From: Moelleriella libera RCEF 2490
Lineage: Eukaryota; Ascomycota; Sordariomycetes; Hypocreales; Clavicipitaceae
Direction of reading: 5' to 3'
Assembly (NCBI GenBank): GCA_001636675.1
Contig: AZGY01000001.1
Location: 3,635,118 to 3,699,117 of the forward strand
DNA: 64,000 nt
The translations under genes and the position numbers were made by a program. Positions 50,822 to 62,379 of this stretch are shown in pieces. Below the pieces are notes generated by a model. The model ran no database searches. It was not told the origin of the DNA and was given only the letters and a program-made list of their open reading frames with translations. How positions within the stretch are numbered: position 1 is the stretch's first letter; each line of letters starts with the position of its first letter.

Positions 50822-53800
50822 GGTGGCAACGGGACGAGGTGAAAATTGACAGCAGCTTGCAATTGAGAATGGGAAGGGCCAGAAGGAGAGAATGAAGTGT
50901 ATGAATTGACAATTGTGTTCAGAAATATTGCATGAGAGCAACAGAACAGGAAAAGAAGCTCGCCGGTTGCTATTTGGTAGTAGACAGACCCCCCGGCTTG
51001 TTTATTAGAGGCTTCCACGGGTGAGCTTGTTGAGCTACGGGCAGGGGTGCAGGGGTAAAGGGCAAAAGTACAGTACATAGGTAAGCACGACAACTCGCAG
51101 CCAGAGCTGACAGCAGTTTCGACGTTGGGGATCTATGATTTGACCACGGACGCAAGGAAGCAAAAGGAGACGAGGTAAAGAGGGGAAGGGATGCATGCGT
51201 TTGCGCAAATGTACGCCTCACGTTCCAGTGCCATTGGACGCTACGGCAATGGCGGCCGTCTTGGAGGGTATCGACGCCTGCCTGCCTGCCTGCCTGCCTA
51301 CCTGCGTATAATGTAGATTGACAAAGCGAGCCAGCGAGCCAGCCATGTCGGCTGGAATCTCCGAGGTGGCGTTGGTAGTGGTGGTTGTGGTGGTGGTGCA
51401 GCTGCAATATGACATGGTGTCGCTTGATTGGCGAAGACAGCACCTCAACCAGTCGGAAGCGAAATGGTAGCCGTACCGGGCAGCCTCTGCCGCGTCGAAG
51501 CTATCAAATGGCTTGTTGGAGGAAAAGATAATTTCCTCCGATTCGTGCCAATCGCCTCGTCATCATTCAAGAAAGTCGCGGCTGACCCTCGCTGGCCCGT
51601 CACCGACGGACACGAGTCTCGGGACCGGGCTCGAGTCCGTGGTTCGATGAAGTCGTCACGGGATCCATCGCATCTCCCCCGTTTCCCCCCCCCTGTGATT
51701 GTGTGTTGAGAGTGTGTGAGAACGATCGATGTCACTGGGTGGAGCCGCACTCTTCGCTTGACACTCTGAGCCGTTTGTTCAGTTGCGCGCGCGCGCCCGT
51801 CCGCTCAGCCCAGCTCAAAGCGGGCGACGCATCGATGCTACTGTACGCTATCAGGCCTCACACCATGCTTGTCTCGTACATGCGCGCACTCCTCTCATTC
51901 CAACGGGTCCAGCTATCACGCCACAGACCAACGGCAGATAGAGTAGCATAGCGAACCTGCAGGCTGCCATGTAGATCGACTTCGACAGGCGACAAGTCCC
52001 ATGTCAATCTTGCGGTACGGAAACATGCCCTCCAATCTGGAAATTGAGACATGTTTCACGGGCCCCACTCGCGCCATCCAAGAACTTAAAATCGGCGAGC
52101 TAATGTGCCACTTCGTTGAGAAACCGACAGGTTGGGGATCGGGAATCTACAGTAGTGTGCTCCGCGCAGATACGTTATGGGATCCCGCACCGGCAACCCA
52201 GCTCCGTGGAGGGTGGGCAGGGTGTAGTTGGACTTGCAGCAAACGTGCCAAGTCGCGGATGCTTGCCACTCTGCCACCGAGCATGCAATTTCTTATTTGG
52301 GACGCGGTATTGCGATCTTCAAAGAAGCTCCAAGGCAACGTGAAGCTACGATGCAATGCGCAGCTCACTTGTCTCTGTCCACTATGCAGAGTTGGTTGGC
52401 GTGAACGTTTGCTACCGTCGCACTTGAAGAAGTTCGAGCTCTCAGCAGATCTGTCAGATGATGACATGTTTGAGCAACGGCTGACCATCAAAAGCTTAAC
52501 GAGCGCTGCGACAACCATGAGTGAAGGTCGTCTATGTGCATGCAGCATGTACGTATAGCAGCGCGCAGCCTCATCGCAGTTTCACCAGGAATTGCAATGC
52601 AGTCAAAGCAGTATCGACCGTGGTAAGCAAGCACAAACTTTTCCAGAAGATAATTTATGCTGCAAGTTATTCATGCCCAGCAACGTTCGCCAGGTGCGGC
52701 CGTGCTGCATATTATTCTCGTGGCCCCAGTTTGTGCCAATAGTTGCCCCGGCTTCCAGCCTGTTCCTAAATCTCTTGTGATCTGGTCAACCAATTCACAC
52801 GCGGAGGCCTCTGGCCATGGCCGATGCACATGCAGCCATCGAGCTCAATGTTCGCGCCTATTGTCATATACAAAACACCCGAACCCTTACCCGGTGTCAC
52901 TTGACATTGATTGACGCTTCCAAGATGCCATCTCGTAGACTTCCGTTTTCGATGATAAGCATGGGCTGCGGACCCATAGCTCGATCTTGTATGTTTGTTG
53001 CCGCCTCTCTCAACTTTTCAGGACGAATGCCGCCGTCCTCAGCGGCAGAGAGGGCAGGATGATACGTCCCACTCTCAATTCCTGAAATTAAGGTCGATGA
53101 GACGTCAATTTTCAAAAGAGTCGGGGAAGACATCCACCGAGGATGAGCAAAAACCTCCCTGAACGAACACGACTCCTACCCCACGATTCTGCGTGGCCGC
53201 TTGGGGTCCGTACTTCAGTACATTCGGCGTCATAGCACGTAGTAAGAGTCAGTGTAGCGACGATCTGTCGCTCCATACTCAGCACATGAACATACGAGGT
53301 CGATGCCTGTTCATCTTGCCTGTTATTCCTCTGTTAGATAAAGGCAGCTAGCTGCCCCAGCTTCATCGCTGGATTAAGGACAGTTCCAATCAAACGCATT
53401 GGGGCCAGTCGATTGAAGACCGAGTTCGTGATGCGCGGAGGAAGCTTTCACGCCATTGGCATCTCTCCGAAGGGTCTGGCTTTGGTCATTGAGAAAAGTC
53501 TCGATTTGCAGAAATCGAGCTGCTGGGACCGTCGACGTTCCTAGTACAATGTGCCAAGGGATTATTCGAACAGGGTCGATTTAACAAATCTACATGCCGC
53601 ATCGTGCAATTGCTATCAATGACTATACCGCTCCTGGCTCTGGAGGTATGCCTACCTTCATTATACCTTCATTCTTGTCCACTACTGGCGAATGTTTGGT
53701 ACCAGTCACTCGCAAAATGGTGATTATGCTTCCCAAACAAGTCCTCTTGGCAATCTGGCAATTACCAGGGCCCGTGTCCGTCGTGCGAGTTCTACTTTTT

Positions 53801-54205
53801 AATTATACTACATAGGCCGTCTGGAAAAATCGTAACTCGCACCTACGAATGCTGGAGTCGATGCTCACCTCTTCCATGAATAGCACCCGGCCTACGGAAA
53901 GTCGCTTTGGAAGGTGAGCAAGGGTTTTATTATCATTGAACCATACTCTTGAGCCATTTCTAGACGAGATAAATACCACGAATGTCACCTGAACCGAAAT
54001 TCTCATGTCGGTTCTTTTTATGATTAAAGAGGCTGACTTTCACCACCAAACCTACCTGGTCCCCCTCATCTAATTTAGGCCCAACGGCCAAGGCATGGCG
54101 TAAAATTAATCGACGGGAGCATTGGGCCTTGCCACTCCTCGTTTTTTTCCTGCTTTACCTCATATCACGGATTGTGGAATGACTGGCTTCTGGAGATGTG
54201 TTTAG
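50822..54205. other. 3.4-kb gene-poor interval
   Basis: No supportable gene. The left edge is the promoter of the preceding minus-strand gene and contains a (TGCC)n run at about 51278-51299. An uninterrupted 185-codon frame at 52001-52558 has no recognisable character. The 5' end of the next gene probably lies somewhere at the right, upstream of 54206. Confidence 0.5.
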
Positions 54206-56521
54206 GTGGGTTTCCATCAGATATCGCCTCAGAACTGGCAAGCGCCAGGCCGGCGGCCCGTCAAGGACTGGCAGCACCTGCCCAACAAGTGGAAGCACAA
54301 CACCCTTCCAGCTGTCAGAGAGAACGCCTTCGCCCACCACAGGACTGTAAACACATTGGTCGCTCGTCGTCCTCATTATTCTTTTTTTCGCATTTGTTCC
54401 CCCGTCACCCGAGTCCCGCCACAAAGGACGCAAGAAGCCGAATATCAGATCATGAAACAGTGTCTGCTTTCATTTGAAGACTCGGTCAGTTTTGCGATGG
54501 ATGAGGAAACAGCTTGTAAAGTCTATGCGGTGGGTTCTGATTCTCACCTCGCCTCGCTATGTCGCTCACCTGCTGCTTACAGGCTGATCTGGGTCGCCAA
54601 CGGCAAGAAGAATTGCCGTTGAGCGCCAGAGAGTTGAAAGGTCCATCATATTTGCCAAACGGGAGAAACGGCATTAGTCACTACGCCCCGGCTCTAAAGA
54701 AAGATTTGGAGACGAAATGGGGTGGTAAATAAGATGGAGAAATTACACTTCCAATCTCCTTCTTCGACCTGGCTGACATGCGTTTTAGTCAATATTCAAG
54801 ATGACGAGACTGAGCAAATGAAGGGTCTGACAGTCCCAGACCCACGACCCTGGGCGAAAGACTTCGCAAGGCAGTATCTGGCCAAGAATCTTTCTGAAAC
54901 GTGTGTCATCAGCGGCGGAATTGCGAAACCTAATACTAATCCAGAATATCGCAGAGCGCCTCCCCTAGTCCAACAAGGATCCCGCAGCCAGAAACGGCAC
55001 AAAGCCGAACCAAGACATGTCATTCAGGCTGCCGAAGTTGGCCGGCTTGGCGGCCTGATACCCCCAGGAGGGGAAGTCAAGAGAACCAAATCCACGGCAC
55101 AAGTGGTCGGACCACCGGAGCCCGCACCTCTACCAGTGAGACCGCTTGAGCGCCCAGATTTACCAATAAGGAGCTTGACCAAGGCTATGTCAATTGTCTC
55201 CCAAGAGGCAAAGCCATCCCCATCTGTCGAGACGAAGACACCTCTGAAAGGCGGTCCTCCAGCTCCTCCGCCGACCACAGCAAGGCCAAAACAGCAATCG
55301 GATCACGATAAAGTGGTTCACAGAGGCGATTGTGAGCTTGTGCACATGGTGTCTGGGGACACAATGTTTATTGTGTCCTTCGCAATGAAAGTACGTCCAG
55401 ACAAGCACGGCAAGGAGGAGGCAGTTTTGGCCCTGTCTGCTCAGAATGAGCTCAAAGAGCTGCTCGCCCTGGACGTGAGCGTGAAAAGAAGCTCTGATAA
55501 AAGCTGCATTTTGGCTTCTCAAACCAAGGGAGGCTTTGCCCATAAACTGCAATTCCAGACGGAATCAGATGCAGGGAAGTTTTGCGTTTACTTGGAGAAT
55601 TTACGGAAGGCTGCTCGACAGATTAGGTCTCGAGGTATTGAGCCGAAGACAGCTATAGCCTCGACTCCGTGTCCCCAGCCACCACCAGCAACTGGATGCC
55701 CTACTTCTGTTCCGACTAAGTCACACGAGACAGTGCGCGATGCTCCTGCGAGCTGTGTCCGTCCAAATACAGAACACTGCGCCTCAATAATACCTTCAGC
55801 GCCTGTGCCGGGCGCTCATGCCCAGCCTCAGCAGGATACAGGCCCAAAACTCGTCGATGTAGAATCTCTATCGCAACCTGCTCACACGAGTACCGCCCCA
55901 ACAATTGAAGACGCAGCGGAGAAACTATTCGAGCTTATAGAGAAGATTTTACCAGAAGCTACCGCGGCAGGGCTCAATCTCTCAGATGATGCCATCTCTG
56001 ACATACAGGAAACAACAATTGAGAGCTGGCTTGCACGAGGTTTCCTGAGGTCAGAGACTAATGACATGAGATCCGAGTTGTTAGAACTGCTACGAATCCT
56101 AGTACGAATCAAGCGGAAGGCCGCTTTGAGGAAACAAGCGACGTTATCGAAGGCTGCAATTGATTCACTCCGCGACTTGGAGCTTGGACCAAAACCTCAA
56201 CGCATCACATATACCGCTTCTGAGATCATTAGTGCCCGTACCACTCCTGCACAACTGGATAAAAGCATCGTGGAACCACGTCGAGCAAACACCTCTCGGC
56301 CTTATTTAAACAACGCTGCTATTCCAAATTTTTCTCAAGCCAAGTCTTGGTTGAATGCGGGACAGGAGTCGCCGGATAATTCCACAATGGGGGCTGTTCC
56401 CTCCACTGCGGCTCCGTCGCCAAATTTGTTGATTGATCTCAACACTGACGAGCCAGATCCACCCTCTCGAGAGCTTTCAGCTTCCTTCGGTCTTGGCACG
56501 TCACGATGGGCTCGTGGTTGA
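54206..56521 (+). CDS. large uncharacterised protein, 5' end unresolved
   Basis: Three confident exons, 54206-54529, 54583-54724 and 54789-56521, keep one frame for about 730 residues. The first begins after an in-frame TAG with no ATG, so at least one upstream exon is missing from my model; 54206 or 54221 are possible acceptor points. I do not recognise the family. Visible parts: a Trp- and Arg-rich opening (WQAPGRRPVKDWQHLPNKW), a helical segment around EDSVSFAMDEET, a long Pro-rich linker, a compact domain of about 100 residues (roughly GDCELVHMVSG to FCVYLENLRKAARQ) whose alternating strands and final helix recall a PH-like fold, a second linker, and a helical region with SWLARGFL. The third exon's intron has a CTGAC branch site. 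The gene may encode an adaptor; this is a guess. Confidence 0.65.
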
Positions 56522-56870
56522 ACGTGTTTCACGGTCAGATGATGCAAAGGCCCGGGGATGGTGGCAGAGGTTTTTTCCGTAATCAGATCAGACCAACACT
56601 CGCCTTCCGCGCCTTGATCCGGCCTTTGGTTGTTCCCTCGCTCGCGGGCATACTGAGTATGCCAGGTCGCTTCATTGCGAGGTCCCGTTTTCTTGAGTCT
56701 GACCGGGTCTTCGGGTGCTCGGGTTTTGAGGACTTGAGACTAGACATTCGTCATACGGCTGTGCCGCAGACTTTCTGGAAGCATTAATCATCACATCTGA
56801 AGTCGTCATTTGAATAGGATCTGAGCTTTCTCGCGATGATGATGTGAGTATGCTGAGACAGTGGATCGTA
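56522..56870. other. intergenic, tail-to-tail
   Basis: No gene seen; 3' flanks of two convergent genes. Confidence 0.5.
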
Positions 56871-57321
56871 TCATGATGATTGTGTGCATGTCTGCAACCG
56901 AAGTAGGCATTTTCTTCTGTACTCTTCCAGAAGTTTCTGTGTGTCTTTGTCAACGGCTTCAGCTCCTCCGCGTTGGAACGCCTCATTGACCAAATCGATG
57001 CCTTGCGCAAAGCGACGGCGGAAGTACAGCTCTTCCACAGCATGGACGACCTCCTGGGTGCGCATTTTGTTGATGCCTGGATAGAAAGGAATTTGCACAT
57101 GCTTATACATCTGACACCCGGATGAGCAGGAGAAAAGAAGTGATGCCTGGGATGGCGGCCCGTGAACCTACGTCTCCATTCTCTACTCTCGCTCGGTAAG
57201 ACCTTTTCACAGCCTGGAATTCCTCTTCCGTCTGACCCGTGCGATCGGCTTTTCTCTTCACCGCATCATGTTCGTTGTCTGAGATGTCAATGCTGAGGAT
57301 CCCGCCGTCTTCCTCGTCCAT
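56871..57321 (-). CDS. small acidic-to-basic uncharacterised protein
   Basis: Two exons on the minus strand, 57321-57172 and 57110-56871, joined in frame (129 residues). No family is recognised. The N-terminus is acidic (MDEEDGGILSIDISDNEHD), then comes a charged helix with EEEFQAVKRSYRARVENGD, and after the splice a helical region with VVHAVEELYFRRRFAQG that has the length and spacing of one TPR-like helix pair, ending in LLEEYRRKCLLRL. The clean frame, the MYKHVQIPFYPGI segment and the splice signals support a real gene. The donor could also lie a few bases away, which would change one or two residues. Confidence 0.6.
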
Positions 57322-58039
57322 AGTGGCCCTGGTGGGTGGTCAGAGCTTTGACTGACGATTTTGACGTCGGAGAAGCTTCGATGCAGATTTGCAATGGCTC
57401 GGCCCGCTGATCGCTTTTGGCACAGAGCATCAGCTTGGTGTTGCTGGCAAAGAATGTGTTTTCCCGACACTTTCCTCGCTGCCTTATTTTGCACACAAAC
57501 GCATGTAGGAATTCGCCAACGCGAATGGCCCAGGGCTGCTTCGCGACAAGGTATGTGCCGAGAGGCTCTGAGGCACACTCAGACTATGTATGCTGCGTGC
57601 GCGAATTGTATATTTGTGGGGCTCGATGCTGGAATACCAACTTGACCGTGATGTTATCTCCTCGGCCGAATTTCGAGCTGGGGGCGGGGCGATACGCTAT
57701 GATCAGCATATCTGAGGTATACTAGGTATTGCGAGACCTGATGGTCCCTTTTGCCTTGGCTTTTTTTCCCCCTCGGATTTCCTTCTGCCTCATTCTCTGA
57801 CTGGCCGGGCATCAAGCAGTCTCGGATTGCCAGTCGGTTTGGGGCAGTCATTGGGGCGACACCTCTTTTTGGAGTGGTATTAAAGGTGGAACGGTCGAGC
57901 CAGAGCCGAAACAGATGGCTCATGTCAAATGTAGATAGGGGACTGCAATCGCCTGAGCCCCTCCAATCTTGTCGCCTCTATTTCCTGTTTCTACATTGAA
58001 TCAGATCTTGACGCAGAACGGCTCTTTGTTGTTGTCGCT
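57322..58039. other. divergent intergenic region
   Basis: No gene seen. It holds the promoters of the small minus-strand gene and the plus-strand AhpC/TSA_2-type gene. Confidence 0.55.
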
Positions 58040-59081
58040 ATGGCGAGTTCCATCTCAGGCGCGCCGGACCCGGCAGGCGTGCCTGTGCCCCAGAAACTTG
58101 TCAGGGGCCCGGAGGCAGAGCCCTCGGTGACATCGACTCCAGGCATTGATACGACCACGCCTGCGACCGAGCGTCCGACGAACAAGCAGCAGGACGAGCC
58201 AGACACGACGGCTACGGAATCACAGGTCGTAGGAGACGGAGAGGCCTCGCACACTGAAACGGTGGATGTCGACAAGAGCAAGCCCGAGGACTTTGACGGC
58301 GAGGTGAAGACGACCAACGAGCTGCCCTCGGCCAAGACGCTCAAGGACATTGAGGGCCTCGTCGTTCTCGACAAGGACGGCAAGACGCGGTCGTTCGGGA
58401 GCTTGTACCGCGGCAGCGACGCGCCAAGGCGGGTGCTCGTCATATTCATACGGCACTTTTTCTGTGGCGTAAGTCCTCGCTGCCCTCTCCTCTCTCCTAT
58501 TTGTCTACTCTCTCCCCAACGTAATAGGTCGTTGACACGTTTTGTTTCTTTGTGGTCAGAACTGCCAGGAGTATTTGCGGACACTGGCAGAGTCCATCAA
58601 CCCCGAAGCCCTCGAACAACTCCCCACCAAGACGGGCGTGGTCGTCGTCGGGTGCGGCGACCCGGCTCTCATCGAAATGTACACCGAGGCCACCGGGTGC
58701 CGCTTCCCCATCTACACAGACCCGACGCGCGCCCTGTTCGACAAGCTGGGCATGAATAAGACGCTGGCGCTCGGGTCCAAGCCTGCCTACATGAGGAAGA
58801 GCATGTGGCGGAGCGTCCTGGACAGCGTTTTCCAGGGGCTGCGCGTCTTGCCCAAGGGTTTGGCCCTCAAATCGGGCGATCAACGCCAGGTAGGCGGCGA
58901 GTTTCTCTTTGAGCCGCTCGACCTCGGCAAGTCGACGACGGCACAGGAACCGAGTGGAGGCGCGGACGGAAGCGACGGGATTGGGGGGGAGGATAAGAAG
59001 GTGACTTGGTGCCATCGCATGAGGTCGACGAGGGATCACGCTGAAATACCAGTCATCATGAACCTCCTGGGCCTGAAATGA
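58040..59081 (+). CDS. peroxiredoxin-like AhpC/TSA_2 family protein
   Basis: Two exons, 58040-58468 and 58560-59081, phase 0 (316 residues). Residues 1-100 are disordered, rich in Thr, Pro, Glu and Asp. The thioredoxin-like domain follows: FIRHFFCGNCQEYL with a Cys-x-x-Cys at about residues 142-145, VVVVGCGDPALI, and CRFPIYTDPTRALFDKLGM, as in PRXL2/AAED1-like proteins. A GGEFLF segment and a short HR--TRDH-EI end complete it. Relatives are presumed thiol reductases or peroxidases; substrate unknown. The 91-bp intron falls exactly between the Gly and Asn of the CGNC motif. The gene is convergent with the P-loop kinase gene 247 bp away. Confidence 0.85.
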
Positions 59082-59328
59082 TGAGGGTAGCCTGAGAAAA
59101 TTTGTGGTTCCAGAGAAGGGGAAATAGGTCCAGTCGTCGTCAAAGGTTGGCTGGGCTGGGCCTTGGTGACGAATTTACGAATAGAGCGAGCTAATTGAGT
59201 CAATCGAACTGTGAAGAGTACTGCGAACTCATTTTATTTATTCAGAAATCACGCTTCTCACTGATTCATGATGCCATGGATAATGTGCACGTCGGGGGCC
59301 GTTCCGCTTGGGTCCCGCTTGAGGCTGT

Positions 59329-60062
59329 TTAGCCATGAGCCCATGCCCTTACCTCTCTACTTACTATTGTTTCGTCCACCTTCAGCAAGTTCTTCACAAT
59401 TTCTTCGCCGTTGACGAGATCATTCTTGACGGCTCTCTTGTCCCCTTCCTCGATGGTCTTGACTATACCAGCCCGCAAGTGGCGCTCCGCCAGCCTCTTC
59501 CTCGCGACTTGAAAGTCAACCTCGACAAACCAGAGCTCGTCGAAGAGCTTCGCGGCGTCTCTCCAGACGTCCTGGTCCAGGGCGACATAATTACCTTCCA
59601 TAACGACAATTTTGTGTTCGGGCCGGACGGCGATGTCGCGTTCCTTGGGGTCTTTGACGGCGTGGTCAAAGGATGGCGCCCAGACGGTATGCGACGATAT
59701 GGGCGCCCGCAGCTCTCTGACGAGATTGAGATACTTGCCCGCATCGAACGTGAATGCTGCGCCGCGCCTGGCGTGTGCCTCTTCGGGATCTGGCATGGCT
59801 GATAGAGCGGCACGCGTGAGATGAAAGCCGTCTATGGGCACGAACGTCGCCTGCTGGCCAATCTTTTGCGAGACGGTTTGTGAAAGGGTGGTTTTGCCTG
59901 ACCCGGGGATGCCAGCGACGCCAATGACTACTTGCCTGTGAGTGCGTGCGTGCATGCGTGGTAAGCGTCCTCCAAGCACAACATACGAAGTCTCTGGTCC
60001 TCGGGAAGCCGGCTACGATGGGCGAGAGCCCTCTGAACGAGATGCTCGACTTTTTCGTCCAT
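59329..60062 (-). CDS. P-loop kinase of the uridine kinase / YFH7 type
   Basis: Two exons on the minus strand, 60062-59987 and 59930-59329 (225 residues). The Walker A loop GIPGSGKTT comes directly after the splice, followed by VPIDGFHLTR (Walker-B-like lid region of the uridine kinase/pantothenate kinase fold), FDHAVKDP, VVMEGNYVALD and a C-terminal RVxKR-type helix with ARKRLAERHLRAGI. Fungal relatives include yeast Yfh7; the phosphate acceptor is not settled. The intron (56 bp) must end at AAG|TAGTC: the CAG five bases earlier would put an in-frame stop at once. The end, with a SRE--AW motif, fits relatives, so I keep the stop at 59329 although GTAAGT occurs just before it. Confidence 0.85.
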
Positions 60063-60837
60063 TTTGCGATTTTTGTCTTGCCAAGTAAGTCGTGGTGTTT
60101 TCTGTCGTGCTGTTTGTACAGAAAGCATTCGGGATGAGCTGGTGGAATGAACATGGCATCGACCCCACCTGACGTCCGCTACCCGCTGGCGGCGCCTTCC
60201 CCTCCCCCACCGGCTGGCCCCGTCATGCCCAACCCGTACGGCGGAGGTTTGTAATCCGAAGGACGAGATATCGCACACATCAGATCCGGTGCGGATTGAA
60301 CCTGGTCGCCAATCTGGGCGACTCTGTGGCATTGAATGCACGTCTTGATAGCCGACTACGTGAGATATTTCTGGACCAAATTCAAGGGCTCGTTACGTCT
60401 CTGTGCCAGGCCTAATGTGATGCACGTACTCACATGGCTAAGGCAAGGGAATTTGAGTTCTGCAAGGTGCTCGATACCATCAGGGTGGTTAGGCAGCATT
60501 CGCAAAAAGCTCATTCGAGCTCTTCTGTCTGAAACCTGTCCTTTTTTCTTTCCTTTTTTTTTTTTCGCTTCTCAAAAGCACAAAATTCGCACTCAATGGG
60601 CTACTGCAATGTAAACGCGACGCGGTACGGAGGGCAGCACAAAGTACCTAATAATTTACTCCGTGAGCTCAGCTCCTGCTGTTTCTGGCGACTGATACAA
60701 GAGTGGCGGCGGGGTGTAAGAGCGAGAGCTTGCTTGCCCGGCACCCCACTTATTTGCCCTGACTGAGCATCACGGTCTTTTTTTTTTTTCGAATGTCACG
60801 ATCTTTCCGTTGACAACACCAAAGACGTCCGCTCAAG
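60063..60837. other. divergent intergenic region
   Basis: No gene seen. Pyrimidine-rich tracts (60540-60565, 60778-60791) lie near the MetAP2 start and probably belong to its promoter. Confidence 0.55.
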
Positions 60838-62379
60838 ATGGCAGCTCAAGTTCCTGCGGACGCTCTGAAGGAGCTGAAAGGTAAACAGTCACATCCTTCG
60901 ACTCATTTCCCCCGCGTAGCTCGGCGTGCTAATCGAACTTCGCGCCCAGTGAACGATGTCGCCAACACGAACGGTAAAGGCGCCAAACCCGCTCCCAACG
61001 GCGAAGAGGAGGACGGTCATGCCGAAGACTCTGACGAAGATGCCGACGCCGTCAATGGCGCAGACGCCTCGACTGGCGCGGCGAAGAAAAAGAAGAAGAG
61101 AAAGCCCAAGAAGAAGAAGAAGAACCCCGGCGCCCAGACCGAGCCCCCTACGGTCATGGTAAAACAGCTCTTCCCGAACAAGGCGTACCCCAAGGGCGAG
61201 GAAGTCGAGTACAAGGATGAGAACAACTACAGAACTACGAACGAGGAGAAGCGTCACCTGGACAATCTCAACTCCGAGTTCCTGGCCGACTATCGCGAGG
61301 CGGCCGAAATCCATCGACAGGTGCGCCAGCACGCCAAAAAGAGCATCAAGCCCGGCCAGACCCTTACGGAAATTGCCGAAACAATCGAAAACGGTGTTCG
61401 TGCATTGACAGGCCACTCAGGCCTGACGGAGGGCGATGCCATGGTCGCTGGTATGGGGTTTCCTTGCGGGCTCAGCCTGAACCACTGCGCCGCACACTAC
61501 ACGCCCAATGCAGGCAACAAGATGGTCTTGCAGCAGGATGATGTCATGAAGGTGGACTTTGGTGTCCACGTCAACGGACGCATTGTGGACTCGGCGTTTA
61601 CCGTTGCTTTCGAAAACAAGTACGACAATTTGCTGAACGCGGTCCGGGCGGCCACCAACGCTGGTGTTCGCGAGGCCGGGATCGACGCTCGCGTGGGCGA
61701 AATCGGAACCGTCATCCAGGAGGTCATGGAGAGTCACGAGGTGGAAATTGACGGCACCACGTACCCAGTCAAGAGCATTCGCAACCTGACTGGGCATAAC
61801 ATCCTCCCGTACAGCATCCACGGGACCAAGGCAGTGCCGATTGTCAAGAGCACCGACCAGACGAAGATGGAGGAGGGTGACGTGTTTGCCATTGAGACAT
61901 TCGGAAGCACTGGCAATGGCTACGTGAGGGATGATATGGAGGTTTCGCACTATGCCAAGAACGCCGACGTCAAACACGTGGATCTCCGTCTGGCCTCGGC
62001 CAAGTCGCTGCTGAATGTCATCAACAAGAACTTTGGCACGCTGCCGTTTTGCCGTCGCTACCTTGACCGGCTCGGTCAGGATAAATATCTGCTAGGAGTA
62101 TGTGTGTCTGATAAGTGGCGAGCGTGGACCTTGCGGCTAACGGCGAGAACAGCTGAACAGTCTGGTCAACAGCGGAGTTGTCGAGGCCTACCCGCCCTTG
62201 TGTGACAAGAAGGGCTCATATACCGCTCAGTTTGAGCATGTGAGTCTTCCCAAACCCTCCGATCGCGCGCACAGTGTGTCGGAACGCGTGTGTATATGTA
62301 TGCGTGCTGACTTGTTATGCAGACGATTCTGATTCGACCAACCGTCAAGGAGGTCATCAGCCGGGGAGAGGACTACTAA
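60838..62379 (+). CDS. MAP2: methionine aminopeptidase 2
   Basis: Four exons, 60838-60880, 60950-62097, 62153-62239, 62323-62379 (444 residues, normal for fungi). The N-terminal part has the acidic stretch EDSDEDAD and the Lys-rich run KKKKKRKPKKKKK (about residues 82-94) of type-2 enzymes. The pita-bread domain has the metal ligands in context: HCAAHYTP (His), VDFGVHVNGRIVDSAF (two Asp), LTGHNI (His), FAIETFGSTG (Glu) and the last exon boundary QFEH|TILIRP (Glu). It removes initiator methionine co-translationally from proteins with a small second residue; it is the target class of fumagillin and ovalicin. The last two exons are short and all junctions keep frame. The ending RGEDY is typical. 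Confidence 0.97.

Noticed and set aside
52001..52558. Plus-strand open frame of 185 codons
   Set aside because: Starts with ATG and is uninterrupted, but has no recognisable domain, no splice partner and no clear coding bias by eye; kept out for lack of support.
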